NCBI GenBank assembly: GCA_032059445.1
Contig: DAMCAP010000007.1
Location: 34,913-98,912 of the forward strand
Source of the DNA: DAMCAP01 sp032059445
Lineage (GTDB): Bacteria; Bacillota; Clostridia; Oscillospirales; Ruminococcaceae
Reading direction: 5' to 3'
Length of the DNA stretch: 64,000 nucleotides
The position numbers and the translations under genes were made by a program. Below the pieces are notes generated by a model. It saw only the letters and a program-made list of their open reading frames with translations. It was not told the origin of the DNA and made no database searches. Position 1 is the stretch's first letter, and each line of letters starts with the position of its first letter. Positions 16,773 through 24,942 of this stretch are shown one piece after another.

Positions 16773-17629
16773 ATCTGTTCCCCCTTAATAACTAGCATCA
16801 TAATTTCTTCTAGGCTAGCTTTATCAAGCGTCAAGCCCTCCAAGCTGCTGCTAGGCAGCTCCTTGGTATTTACCAGTGCTTCGCAGCCAAACCCATGCTG
16901 CCGTATACCCAGCACAGCAGATCTCGTTAGGCCATCGATCTGCTGCCTACTGCCCTTTGCTATGCGGTAATCATACAGCAGCGTATCTTTATTTTGGCTA
17001 AACACCACTTTGCCCTCATGGATAAAGGTAACATAATCGCAAATTTTCTCAAGATCACCTGTGATATGAGAAGAAAGTAGGATCCCATGCTCTTCATCTT
17101 GTATGAAGTCAAGCAATACCTCCAGTAGCTCTCCGCGTATAATCGGGTCAAGTCCACTGGTAGCCTCATCGAGGATCAAAAGCTTGGGATGATGAGATAA
17201 TGCAGCAGCAAGTGAGAGCTTCATTTTCATCCCCTTTGAGAAGCCTTTGATGTTTTTCTCTAATGGTAGCTTAAAGCGCTGAATGAGTGCATAAAACACC
17301 TCTTGATCGAAGTTACGATACGCCTTTGATAAGATCTTTGCTACGGCTTTTACATTTAGCGTATCATCAAAATACACCTCATCAAAAGCCACTCCGATCT
17401 CTTGCTTTATTTCCTTATCATAGCGCAGCATATCCTTGCCCAATACCATTACTTCACCTTTGCTGTAGTGAATCTGATTGAGTAGTGCCTTAATAATGGT
17501 GGTCTTGCCTGCGCCATTTTCTCCAATTAACCCCATGATTGAGCCTCTTGGGATCGTAAAGCTGACGTTTTCCAAAGCAAACTGATCGTACTGCTTAGAT
17601 AGATTTCTTACTTCAAGTATATTATCCAA
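16766..17629 (-). CDS. ABC transporter ATP-binding protein
   Basis: 287 residues. Walker A GENGAGKTTIIKALLN (about residue 37), a signature helix written GFSKGMKMKLSLAAALS, and Walker B LLILDEATSGLDP are all present. The start is TTG at 17627-17629, 8 bp after an AAGGAGG site that lies inside the end of the GntR gene. The C-terminal 70 residues are a variable domain common in ABC-2 exporters. Middle gene of the three-gene operon GntR-ATPase-permease. Confidence 0.88.
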   Translation of the reverse strand: MDNILEVRNLSKQYDQFALENVSFTIPRGSIMGLIGENGAGKTTIIKALLNQIHYSKGEVMVLGKDMLRYDKEIKQEIGVAFDEVYFDDTLNVKAVAKILSKAYRNFDQEVFYALIQRFKLPLEKNIKGFSKGMKMKLSLAAALSHHPKLLILDEATSGLDPIIRGELLEVLLDFIQDEEHGILLSSHITGDLEKICDYVTFIHEGKVVFSQNKDTLLYDYRIAKGSRQQIDGLTRSAVLGIRQHGFGCEALVNTKELPSSSLEGLTLDKASLEEIMMLVIKGEQIC

Positions 17630-17632
17630 TTG

Positions 17633-18007
17633 TTATTCCTCCTTGTATATTAGTTGCAGCATTTCGCCTAGCTCTTTATGAGAGACACCACTGCTTTTGG
17701 CGGTATCTACCGCCTTCTGGAGATGCTCCTCAATAACTTTTAGCTGCTGCTCTTTTATAAGCTCAATATTACGCGCCGCCACATAAGAGCCTTTGCCCAC
17801 TACCGTCTCAATAAACCCCTCACGCTCCAGGTCTTCATAGGCGCGCTTGGTGGTAATCACGCTGATCCTAAGCTCCTTGGCGAGATACCGCATCGAAGGC
17901 AGTACGTCTCCCTCCGAGAGTTTCCCACCGATGATAAGATTTTTGATCTGGGCTGTGATCTGCTCATAGATGGGCTTATCACTGGAATTGCTGATGATAA
18001 TATCCAC
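17633..18007 (-). CDS. GntR-family regulator, YtrA subfamily
   Basis: 124 residues: a winged-helix DNA-binding domain (residues 10-75: PIYEQITAQIKNLIIGGKLSEGD, AKELRISVITTKRAYEDLEREGF) plus a short helical tail of about 45 residues, the layout of the YtrA subfamily. The start is GTG at 18005-18007 after AAAGGAGG. YtrA-type regulators usually repress their own ABC operon and respond to cell-wall antibiotics. A matching operator lies directly upstream. Confidence 0.85.
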   Translation of the reverse strand: MDIIISNSSDKPIYEQITAQIKNLIIGGKLSEGDVLPSMRYLAKELRISVITTKRAYEDLEREGFIETVVGKGSYVAARNIELIKEQQLKVIEEHLQKAVDTAKSSGVSHKELGEMLQLIYKEE

Positions 18008-18031
18008 CTTACACCTCCTTTGGTATCATAA

Positions 18032-18052
18032 GTGTATATATACTATATACAC
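18032..18052. promoter_or_regulatory. YtrA-type operator palindrome
   Basis: Perfect palindrome of 9-bp arms GTGTATATA and TATATACAC with a 3-bp centre, directly downstream of the -10 box. Binding there would block transcription of the GntR-ABC operon. Confidence 0.7.
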
Positions 18053-18081
18053 ACTATAACGCTATTTTATGCCACTGTCAA
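18053..18081 (-). promoter_or_regulatory. Promoter of the GntR-ABC operon
   Basis: Minus-strand consensus TTGACA (18076-18081), exactly 17 bp, TATAGT (18053-18058), running into the operator. Confidence 0.8.
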
Positions 18082-18126
18082 GGGGGTGGTGATCATTTCC
18101 AATATAATTTTTTTGATAAATAAGCA

Positions 18127-18160
18127 AAACGGCTTTGGTATCGATACCAAAGCCGTTTTA
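18127..18160 (-). terminator. Perfect hairpin terminator
   Basis: Arms AAAACGGCTTTGGTAT and ATACCAAAGCCGTTTT meet with almost no loop (CG). It lies 24 bp beyond the stop of the permease gene at 18184 and can act in either direction. Confidence 0.85.
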
Positions 18161-18183
18161 TAAATAAAACACTCTTGTAAACT

Positions 18184-19539
18184 TTATTCTTGCTTAATCG
18201 CAGTCAGAGCCGAGATCTTAACCGCACGATTGGCAGGGTAATAACCCGACACCAAGCCTATGCAGGTCGCAAAGATCAGCGCCAGCACCACAAGCCATGG
18301 CGGAATGATCGACACCTGTGTGCCGCCTCCTCCTCCACCGCCAAACATGCCGCCCATGCTGTCGAGACTAAAGCTAAATCCAAAATAATTCATCAGGAAG
18401 GATATAAAATAGGATAGCAACACACCCGCAACACCGCCGCAAAATCCGATTGTACCTGCTTCCATCAAGAATACCACTCTGATATCCCCTACGAAACAGC
18501 CTACTACCTTCATGATACCGATTTCACGAGTACGCTCATAGATCGACATGACCATGGTATTGGTAATACCAATCGCAGCTACAAAGAGCGAAATCGCACC
18601 AAGGCTTCCCAGTACCATCTGCTGCTTCTTGGCTTGCTCCTCCATAGGCTTACGGATGGTTTCCATCGAATAGGTTTCAAAGCCCATATCTTGGATTGCC
18701 TTCTCTACCTCAGCTACATACTTGATATCCGATACCTTTACCTTTGCGTTTTGGTAGCCCTTATCTTCCTTTACCTTGATACCGTTTTCTTTGTTATATG
18801 CCGCTACGATCTTTTTGAGATCGTTGATATCCATAAACACACCACGGGAGGTTTCATAACCTTTACCCCAGTTTTCCATCAGTACCGCAGTGACCTTAGC
18901 AGGGTAGTCAAGCGCTTTGGCACCATCTTTTTGTGTACCGGTACGCAGCAACAGCTTTTCTTTGTTGATGTCAAGCAATGGCGGCTGGATCTCCCCATTT
19001 TGGTCAGGATATGGGTAAACCATATCATAGCCCGGTCTTTTACGGGTATCTCTGAAGTTATAAGCCGCATACTGACCAAATACCATAGAATAAGGCTCGG
19101 CGAAGGCATTTTCGTAGCTGCCTTCAGTCAACTCATAGCCCAGCGCTTGCAGTGCTTCCGGGTATACACCTACCACATTGATGTAGCTCTCATAACGGTC
19201 ATTTTTACCGGCAAAGAGCTGTAGGTTGATGTCATATGGCTGGTAAAAAGGGGTGGCGATGACGACACCGTTGACTTTGTTAATTTCCTCCATCATTGCA
19301 TCGGTCAGGAAGATCTCTTTTCCATCTTTGTTGGCGCCATAGTTATATATTTGTATTACAGTCAAGTCGCCCATCTGGGCTAGCATTTCGTCCTGACTTT
19401 TTTTCATACCGATTCCGATAGAAATCATGACCACGATGGAACAGGTACCCACCACAACACCAACCACCGTCAGGAGCGTCCTGACTTTGCGGCGGGTCAG
19501 GTTGCGGATACACATGCTAATTAGATCAGATAGCTTCAT
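18184..19539 (-). CDS. MacB-like ABC transporter permease (FtsX domain)
   Basis: 451 residues. One N-terminal membrane segment (NLTRRKVRTLLTVVGVVVGTCSIVV), a large extracellular MacB-type domain (about residues 45-300), then three membrane segments with the FtsX motif ITNTMVMSIYERTREIGIMKVVG near residue 330. An unusual Gly-rich loop (GGMFGGGGGGGTQV) sits before the last segment. Start ATG 19539 behind GAGAGAGTGGG overlaps the end of the exported-protein gene by 14 bp. With the ATPase at 20907 and the adaptor at 22162 it should form a mechanotransmission-type exporter; substrate unknown. Confidence 0.85.
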   Translation of the reverse strand: MKLSDLISMCIRNLTRRKVRTLLTVVGVVVGTCSIVVMISIGIGMKKSQDEMLAQMGDLTVIQIYNYGANKDGKEIFLTDAMMEEINKVNGVVIATPFYQPYDINLQLFAGKNDRYESYINVVGVYPEALQALGYELTEGSYENAFAEPYSMVFGQYAAYNFRDTRKRPGYDMVYPYPDQNGEIQPPLLDINKEKLLLRTGTQKDGAKALDYPAKVTAVLMENWGKGYETSRGVFMDINDLKKIVAAYNKENGIKVKEDKGYQNAKVKVSDIKYVAEVEKAIQDMGFETYSMETIRKPMEEQAKKQQMVLGSLGAISLFVAAIGITNTMVMSIYERTREIGIMKVVGCFVGDIRVVFLMEAGTIGFCGGVAGVLLSYFISFLMNYFGFSFSLDSMGGMFGGGGGGGTQVSIIPPWLVVLALIFATCIGLVSGYYPANRAVKISALTAIKQE

Positions 19540-20887
19540 CGTCCCACTCTCTCCTCTTTAGCTTTGTTTTTTGCACCGTCACATAGGCACTCATACCAGC
19601 TATGGCCACAAAGCTAAGGCCCAATATAGCTTTTTTGGAAGATTTGCCTTGATCGACTTCGCCATCTACCGGCAGCTCAGGATCAATAGGAGGCTCTCCA
19701 CCAGGTATTTCAGGGAAGGTCATCTCCTGTACATCCACCTTAAAGGGTACTGTAAACTCCTTTAGGTTCATGTTGGCATCCTCATAGCTGATCAATACCG
19801 AGCCACTTGATTCACCGGGCATTTTCGCACGCACATAAAACTCAATGGAGTTCTCAGTACCTGCGTTAACGTTGCCGATAAACAGCTTTTGACCCTGCTC
19901 GCTTTCCATGCCTACCAGCTCAGCAGAAAGGTTGTAGATGGTGCTTCTACCCTTATTGACAAAGGGAATGTAAATAGGGAACTCCTCCCCTACAAACACC
20001 TGTACAGGCATGGAGGGGTCAGTGTATTCAAATCTATCTGGGAAAAGCACAGGAATGGTGATGTTTTCGTTGGAGGTTCCGCTTTTCCGCACTTCACCCG
20101 CTACATATTGGAAGTCGAAGTCGATACCAATGGAGTTTGCATCCTTGGCATCGGTTACGCTGGTCAGGCCAGCAAAAAGGGTAATGGTTTTTTCGGCGGT
20201 ACTGCCTGCAAAGAGGCTGTCTNNNNNNNNNNGTGAAACACTCATCTTGATATTTTGTAGGGTATGAGTATCGCTGGTGTTTTTTAAGGTTAGCTTTAGA
20301 GTAAACTCATTGCCTGCGGTAACGTTGGTGCCTCCGTAGGTATAGTTCTCTACGATGATGTATGGAGTTAAGGGGTCGATCTCAGCCTTATCATCATCAT
20401 CAGGGTCACGAGTCCCGTTCTCCACGCACTGACTAACGGTGTAAGAAACGGAAGCCGTATAATCTACCCCTCCCGCCTTAAAGAGCATCATGAGTTCAAT
20501 GTCTTTACCGTTGCCGCTGTATTTCAGTCCATTGCCTTGACTGAGAGTGATCTTAAATCTAGCACCGCCCTCGGAACTACTTGCTAGCGGTGAAACCTGC
20601 ACCTTGACATCCTCCGATGTCTTAAAGAACGCTCCTCCTACGAAGCTGGCAGTAGCAGTACCATCAACGCTATTAATATTGGGGAGGATTACGATAATTT
20701 CAGGAGTAACTGTGTTACCCTGCTTGATCACATAACTAGAGCTTCTGTTCAGGTCTACACTCTCTATACGAATCTCGGTGCTTTTACGCCCACCAGTATC
20801 TCCAGTTGCAAAAGCAGGTATAATGAGGCTCATCACCATAAATACCACAATTAATGACACAACAATCCGAGTAGCTGTCTTATACAT
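19526..20887 (-). CDS. Exported, membrane-anchored surface protein of the MacB-like cluster
   Basis: 453 residues as read across a 10-base N run at 20223-20232. A signal peptide (residues 1-28) leads to a long extracellular part with repeated beta-rich segments, one reading NSDTHTLQNIKMSVS-like and another FVNKGRSTIYNLSAELVG, which resemble CARDB/COG1361 S-layer type domains. Near the C-terminus a Pro/Asp-rich linker is followed by one membrane helix (KKAILGLSFVAIAGMSAYV) and a basic tail. It lies between the ATPase and permease genes and overlaps the latter. It may hold or guide the exported substrate at the surface; no such role is proven. Confidence 0.7.
   Translation of the reverse strand: MYKTATRIVVSLIVVFMVMSLIIPAFATGDTGGRKSTEIRIESVDLNRSSSYVIKQGNTVTPEIIVILPNINSVDGTATASFVGGAFFKTSEDVKVQVSPLASSSEGGARFKITLSQGNGLKYSGNGKDIELMMLFKAGGVDYTASVSYTVSQCVENGTRDPDDDDKAEIDPLTPYIIVENYTYGGTNVTAGNEFTLKLTLKNTSDTHTLQNIKMSVSXXXXDSLFAGSTAEKTITLFAGLTSVTDAKDANSIGIDFDFQYVAGEVRKSGTSNENITIPVLFPDRFEYTDPSMPVQVFVGEEFPIYIPFVNKGRSTIYNLSAELVGMESEQGQKLFIGNVNAGTENSIEFYVRAKMPGESSGSVLISYEDANMNLKEFTVPFKVDVQEMTFPEIPGGEPPIDPELPVDGEVDQGKSSKKAILGLSFVAIAGMSAYVTVQKTKLKRREWDDEAI
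20223..20232. other. Assembly gap (10 N)
   Basis: A run of ten N inside the surface-protein gene. Reading frame agrees on both sides, so the true gap length is compatible with 10 modulo 3. Confidence 0.95.
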
Positions 20888-20906
20888 ATGAATCTCCTTT
20901 AGTTTT

Positions 20907-21797
20907 TTATGGAGTAGTTGTTGTTAGCTCTGTTTGAGTGGGACTTTCTTCTCCCACCTGTGTTGCCAGAGACGGCACTTCTATAGGGGCTGCTTCACTT
21001 GTCAGCTCCCCTAGCGGCTGTACTTGCGCCGCTTGGTCTTCTGTCGAGTCATCCGCCATATCTTGATCTAGAGGCTCAGGCGCTCCCCTGTTGCCAACAA
21101 TGCGTTTGCGGGTGTTACGTACATCGTCGATGACCCGACCATCACGGATCGTGATGATTCTGTCGGCATAGCGTGCCAGCTCGTTGTCATGGGTAACTAG
21201 GATAAAGGTGATGTTGTTGTCGTGGGCCATGTTGACCAGCATCTCCATGACCTCAATGGTAGTCTTGGTATCAAGATTACCGGTAGGCTCATCTGCAAAC
21301 ACGATTTTGGGCTTCGCCACAAAGGCCCTTGCGATGCCCACACGCTGCTGCTGACCGCCCGACATCTCTGAGGGCTTATGAGATGCGCGATCTGCCAGAC
21401 CTACCTTATGGAGCATTTCACGGGCGGCTTTATCCCGTATGCTCCTGTCAACGCCCCGAAACAACAAGGGCATGCTGACATTCTCCGCAGCGGTCAGCGC
21501 GCCCAAAAGGTTATAGGACTGAAAGATAAATCCTATATTGCGCTGCCTAAAGCTGGCAAGCTGATCCTCACCCATGATGGATATGTTGTGCTTGCCGATA
21601 AAGACACTGCCGGAGCTGGGCTTTTCAAGACCTGCCAGCTGATTAAGCAAGGTCGACTTACCCGAACCAGATGTACCGAGTATGCAGCAGATCTCGCCTT
21701 GATCAATTTCAATATTGATATTATCCAGCGCGACGACCTTTTCGTTGCCTACCCGATAGACCTTACGGATGTTTTTGACGGTGATTAAAGCGCTCAC
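20907..21797 (-). CDS. MacB/LolD-type ABC transporter ATP-binding protein
   Basis: 296 residues. Residues 1-225 are a LolD/MacB-type ATPase: Walker A GTSGSGKSTLLNQLAGL, signature EMSGGQQQRVGIARA, Walker B IVFADEPTGNLDTKT. Residues about 230-296 are an unusual Glu/Pro/Thr-rich, probably disordered tail that starts with a basic RNTRKRIVGNRG segment. The start is GTG at 21795-21797. First gene of the minus-strand half of the system; it probably also powers the permease encoded at 23364 on the other strand, since that half has no ATPase. Confidence 0.88.
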   Translation of the reverse strand: MSALITVKNIRKVYRVGNEKVVALDNINIEIDQGEICCILGTSGSGKSTLLNQLAGLEKPSSGSVFIGKHNISIMGEDQLASFRQRNIGFIFQSYNLLGALTAAENVSMPLLFRGVDRSIRDKAAREMLHKVGLADRASHKPSEMSGGQQQRVGIARAFVAKPKIVFADEPTGNLDTKTTIEVMEMLVNMAHDNNITFILVTHDNELARYADRIITIRDGRVIDDVRNTRKRIVGNRGAPEPLDQDMADDSTEDQAAQVQPLGELTSEAAPIEVPSLATQVGEESPTQTELTTTTP

Positions 21798-22161
21798 TCT
21801 ATCCCTTTTCCTCCTGTCCCCTATCTGTATTTATCTAGTGTAGCTGAAGCTTGCAATTACTGCATCTACCAGTAAAATTCTATAAAACTGCCATACAGTT
21901 TATAATCTAAAGGAAATCCGCCTAGACCCACACTAAGAATAACATAATGAAATTTCTCTGTAACAAGTATACCGTTTAAAAATGAACATTTTAAGAGCAT
22001 ATTATTGACAATGTGAAATTATAATGATGTGGAGACAGAAAGCATGGAAATTTTAACAAAATATGCAGAATTAATTTTTTGTTAATTTATTATGTGAGAA
22101 TAATGTCAATTCATATTGTATACTAGTGTTATACTATTTTTATTTTATTGGAGGAGCTTTA
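21798..22161. promoter_or_regulatory. Divergent control region of the MacB-like system
   Basis: 364 bp without a gene, strongly AT-rich. Two imperfect palindromes stand out: TATAAAACTG-CCATA-CAGTTTATA (21881-21905) and TTAAAAATG-AA-CATTTTAA (21976-21994). A TATACT at about 22131 could be the -10 of the adaptor gene, but I see no good -35 box. A common regulator for both half-operons is plausible; no regulator gene lies beside it. Confidence 0.4.
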
Positions 22162-23352
22162 ATGAGTGCTGCCAAAAAAAAGGGGAAATTTATACTAATC
22201 GGACTTGCAGTAATCGGGATCGCAGGCTGTGTAGGGCTAAACGTCATGGCAAAAAACATGATGATACCTGTTTCACGCTCTTCAGCTGCCAGCTTCCAGA
22301 CGATCGAGAGTTTTGTGTCTACAACAGGCACAGTCTCGAAGGGCAGTCAGGTTCAGTACATAACGAAAACCTCTACTTTTGTAGATCAAGTCAACTTCAA
22401 AGTAGGCGATACAGTGAAACCCGGTGATGTAATTGCCACCTTTGACAATAAAAGTGCGGAAGACAATTACAGACTTGCCCAGATCGGCTATGAATCAGCC
22501 CTACTGAGCATTGAAGATAATGAATCACGCTACTTTAAAAACAAAGAAAAGCTCGACGAAGCCACCGCTGAAATGAACCGCGCCAAGCGCCAGCGAGAGG
22601 ATTACGACGAGACAGACATTGAGTACAAGGAGTACGACGCTACCTACAGAGCAAAGAAAGCTGAAAAAGAAAGCCTTGAAATGCAGATCCCTAGCGATCA
22701 AGCTCTTAAAATGGAGCAGCTAGGTCTAGAAAAAGCAGCCATCGCACTGCAAACCGCTACCGAAGATTATAACAATCTCCCCAAGGATATCATTGCCGAG
22801 GGTGAGGGCATCATCGATTTGATCAGTATCACCGAGTTTGGCATGGTCAACAAGGGTATGGTTGCTGTACAGGTAACCTATAGCACTACTAACACCATCG
22901 ACTTTGGTATCGGTAAGTACGATCTTGCCAAAATCAAGGTAGGTCAGCCTGTAACTGTTACGATCGGCCGCAACAACTACACAGGTACCGTAAGTGAAAT
23001 CGGCACCAACGCAGTCAATGGCCTGGTACCTTCCAAGATTACTGTTGATAACGCCGACGAGCTGTTTGTAGGCGGTCTTGAGGCAGAGCTTGACATCCTC
23101 ACCTTTAAGCAAGATAACGTACTGTGTATCGCAATTGAATCGGTCAAGACCGACCGTAACGGTGACTACTGCTATGTGTTGACCCCAGCTGAGAAGAAGG
23201 ATACCTACACAGCTACTAAGACTTATATCAAAACAGGCGAATCCTCTGATACCCACATAGAGGTCAAGGAAGGTATCAAAGAAGGCGACCTGATCCTAGA
23301 CAATCCAAGCTCTAACATTGATGCGGTACCCGTCGTCAAGATTATCGGTTAG
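22162..23352 (+). CDS. HlyD/MacA-type efflux adaptor
   Basis: 396 residues. One N-terminal membrane helix (residues 8-30), a barrel-sandwich half (VSTTGTVSKGSQVQYITKTSTFVDQVNFKVGDTVKPGDVIATFD), a coiled-coil hairpin rich in Glu/Lys (about residues 95-195), and the second half ending in GIKEGDLILDNPSSN. The layout is that of a membrane-fusion adaptor such as MacA, here in a bacterium that presumably lacks an outer membrane. ATG at 22162 follows GGAGGAG; an in-frame ATG at 22126 is less likely. It is 11 bp before the permease gene. Confidence 0.87.
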   Translation: MSAAKKKGKFILIGLAVIGIAGCVGLNVMAKNMMIPVSRSSAASFQTIESFVSTTGTVSKGSQVQYITKTSTFVDQVNFKVGDTVKPGDVIATFDNKSAEDNYRLAQIGYESALLSIEDNESRYFKNKEKLDEATAEMNRAKRQREDYDETDIEYKEYDATYRAKKAEKESLEMQIPSDQALKMEQLGLEKAAIALQTATEDYNNLPKDIIAEGEGIIDLISITEFGMVNKGMVAVQVTYSTTNTIDFGIGKYDLAKIKVGQPVTVTIGRNNYTGTVSEIGTNAVNGLVPSKITVDNADELFVGGLEAELDILTFKQDNVLCIAIESVKTDRNGDYCYVLTPAEKKDTYTATKTYIKTGESSDTHIEVKEGIKEGDLILDNPSSNIDAVPVVKIIG

Positions 23353-23363
23353 GGGGTATTATA

Positions 23364-24566
23364 ATGCTCCTTAAAGAAAATCTCAACATGGCGATCAAGA
23401 GCATACTGTCTAACAAGATGCGCTCCTTCCTCACCATGCTAGGTATCATTATCGGTATCAGCTCGGTTATCATCATCGTTGCCTCAGGTAGCGGTGCCGA
23501 GCGGTACATGATGTCCCAGTTTGAGCAAGTGGGCAATACCACGGTGCAGATTACCCTCAACAGCAAAAAATCCACCGATCAAGACCGTATTAGCCTTGAA
23601 GATATCAAAGCGATCAAAGAGCGTGTCCCAAATGTAAAAGCCGTTACCCCTACCCCCCAAAACTGGGGCTCCGCAGGCAGCGGTGAAAACACCAAGGACG
23701 CTATCGTCGTAGGCGGTACCAGCGATATGGAGTATATCGGCAATGTAAAGATACTTTCGGGTAGATTTTTTAACGAAGACGAGTACCTCTCAGGTAAACG
23801 AGTTGCTGTCATCGATGAGCAGATGGCAAAGCTGGCTTTTGGCAACACCGACGTAGTAGGTATGAAGCTCGATGTTTACGTCCGTAAGGCTCGTATCAGC
23901 CTTAAGATCATAGGCGTATCCAAGGCAGAATCAGGGGATTTTAACTTCCCCGATATGCCAGGCTCTGTGTATCTGCCCATTACGACTTTGACCGAAGCCA
24001 CCAACACCAGCAACAACTTTGATATGGTCTATGTCATGTCAGACGACAGCACAAAGACCGAAGCCGTTGGTAACAGCGCTGTAAGCCTCCTAGAAGGCCG
24101 CCACTCCAATAGAGGGCGCGACGTCTATCGAGCCGAAAACCTGATGAAGCAGATGGAAATGATTAGCAACGTCATCGGAATCGTACAGACCTTTATTGCG
24201 GCGGTTGCGGGTATTTCTCTCGTGGTTGGCGGCATCGGAGTTATGAATATCATGCTGGTTGCTGTAACCGAGCGTACCCGAGAAATCGGTATCCGTAAAT
24301 CTCTAGGTGCCAAGACCAAGGCGATCATGATGCAATTCTTGACTGAGTCTGCTATCCTTACACTCATCGGCGGCTTTATCGGCCTTTTGTTAGGAGTACT
24401 GGGCGCTTACGGATTCTGCTCTATTGCAAAGATTGAGCCGGTATTTACTGTGGGTACCGTCGTTGGTACACTAGTTTTCTCGGCCTCGGTGGGTATTTTC
24501 TTCGGTATATACCCTGCTAAAAAAGCCGCCGAACTACGCCCGATCGAAGCACTACGCCACGAATAA
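23364..24566 (+). CDS. MacB-like ABC transporter permease (FtsX domain)
   Basis: 400 residues, of the same class as the 18184-19539 gene but closer to classic MacB. N-terminal helix in ILSNKMRSFLTMLGIIIGISSVIIIVA, an extracellular MacB domain (about residues 45-265), then three helices with VGGIGVMNIMLVAVTERTREIGIRKSLGAKTKAIM and the end PAKKAAELRPIEALRHE, a hallmark of these permeases. Co-transcribed with the HlyD adaptor. It needs an ATPase in trans, most likely that at 20907. Confidence 0.9.
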   Translation: MLLKENLNMAIKSILSNKMRSFLTMLGIIIGISSVIIIVASGSGAERYMMSQFEQVGNTTVQITLNSKKSTDQDRISLEDIKAIKERVPNVKAVTPTPQNWGSAGSGENTKDAIVVGGTSDMEYIGNVKILSGRFFNEDEYLSGKRVAVIDEQMAKLAFGNTDVVGMKLDVYVRKARISLKIIGVSKAESGDFNFPDMPGSVYLPITTLTEATNTSNNFDMVYVMSDDSTKTEAVGNSAVSLLEGRHSNRGRDVYRAENLMKQMEMISNVIGIVQTFIAAVAGISLVVGGIGVMNIMLVAVTERTREIGIRKSLGAKTKAIMMQFLTESAILTLIGGFIGLLLGVLGAYGFCSIAKIEPVFTVGTVVGTLVFSASVGIFFGIYPAKKAAELRPIEALRHE

Positions 24567-24576
24567 ATCTAACCAA

Positions 24577-24610
24577 AACAGCCGTCTGGAGTTCAGGCGG
24601 CTGTTTTTTA
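24577..24610 (+). terminator. Terminator after the MacB-like permease
   Basis: AACAGCCG/CGGCTGTT stem with an inner CTG/CAG pairing, then TTTTTTA. From here to 24868 (about 260 bp) I see no gene or clear signal. Confidence 0.8.
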
Positions 24611-24868
24611 TCTACTTATTCCTTAAATCAATTTATATTAAAGAATCTTCCCTGCGGTTTGATAATTCGTGCGTTGTTACACTTCATCCGCATAGCTTGT
24701 AGCCGTTACCTCTAGCAGGTTTGAAATGTCCAAAAAATCATAAGTCCATCCCCACTCAAAGCCAATTGCGTTTTTACCCCCATGAGTACAGACTATATTT
24801 CCATATACCTTTACTAAAAACCAAACTAACACGGCTATTGCAATACTTATAACTCAATGATCAACAAA

Positions 24869-24900
24869 AAAACGGCGGGAGTGCTTACTCCCGCCGTTTT
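24869..24900. terminator. Bidirectional terminator before clpE-like gene end
   Basis: Arms AAAACGGCGGGAGT and ACTCCCGCCGTTTT with a GCTT loop, A-run on one side and T-run on the other. It lies 43 bp past the stop of the minus-strand ClpE-like gene and serves both convergent transcripts. Confidence 0.85.
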
Positions 24901-24942
24901 TACTGATGTTACCCAAATTAATAATTTATACGCTGTTCAAGC

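Noticed and set aside
18300..18360. Gly-rich repeat as possible sequencing error
   Set aside because: GGC/GGA/GGT codons are mixed and the frame is kept on both sides, so it reads as a real loop in the permease.
18184..24566. A complete new defence or secretion system
   Set aside because: All parts fit known families of MacB-type exporters; only the arrangement and the surface protein are unusual.
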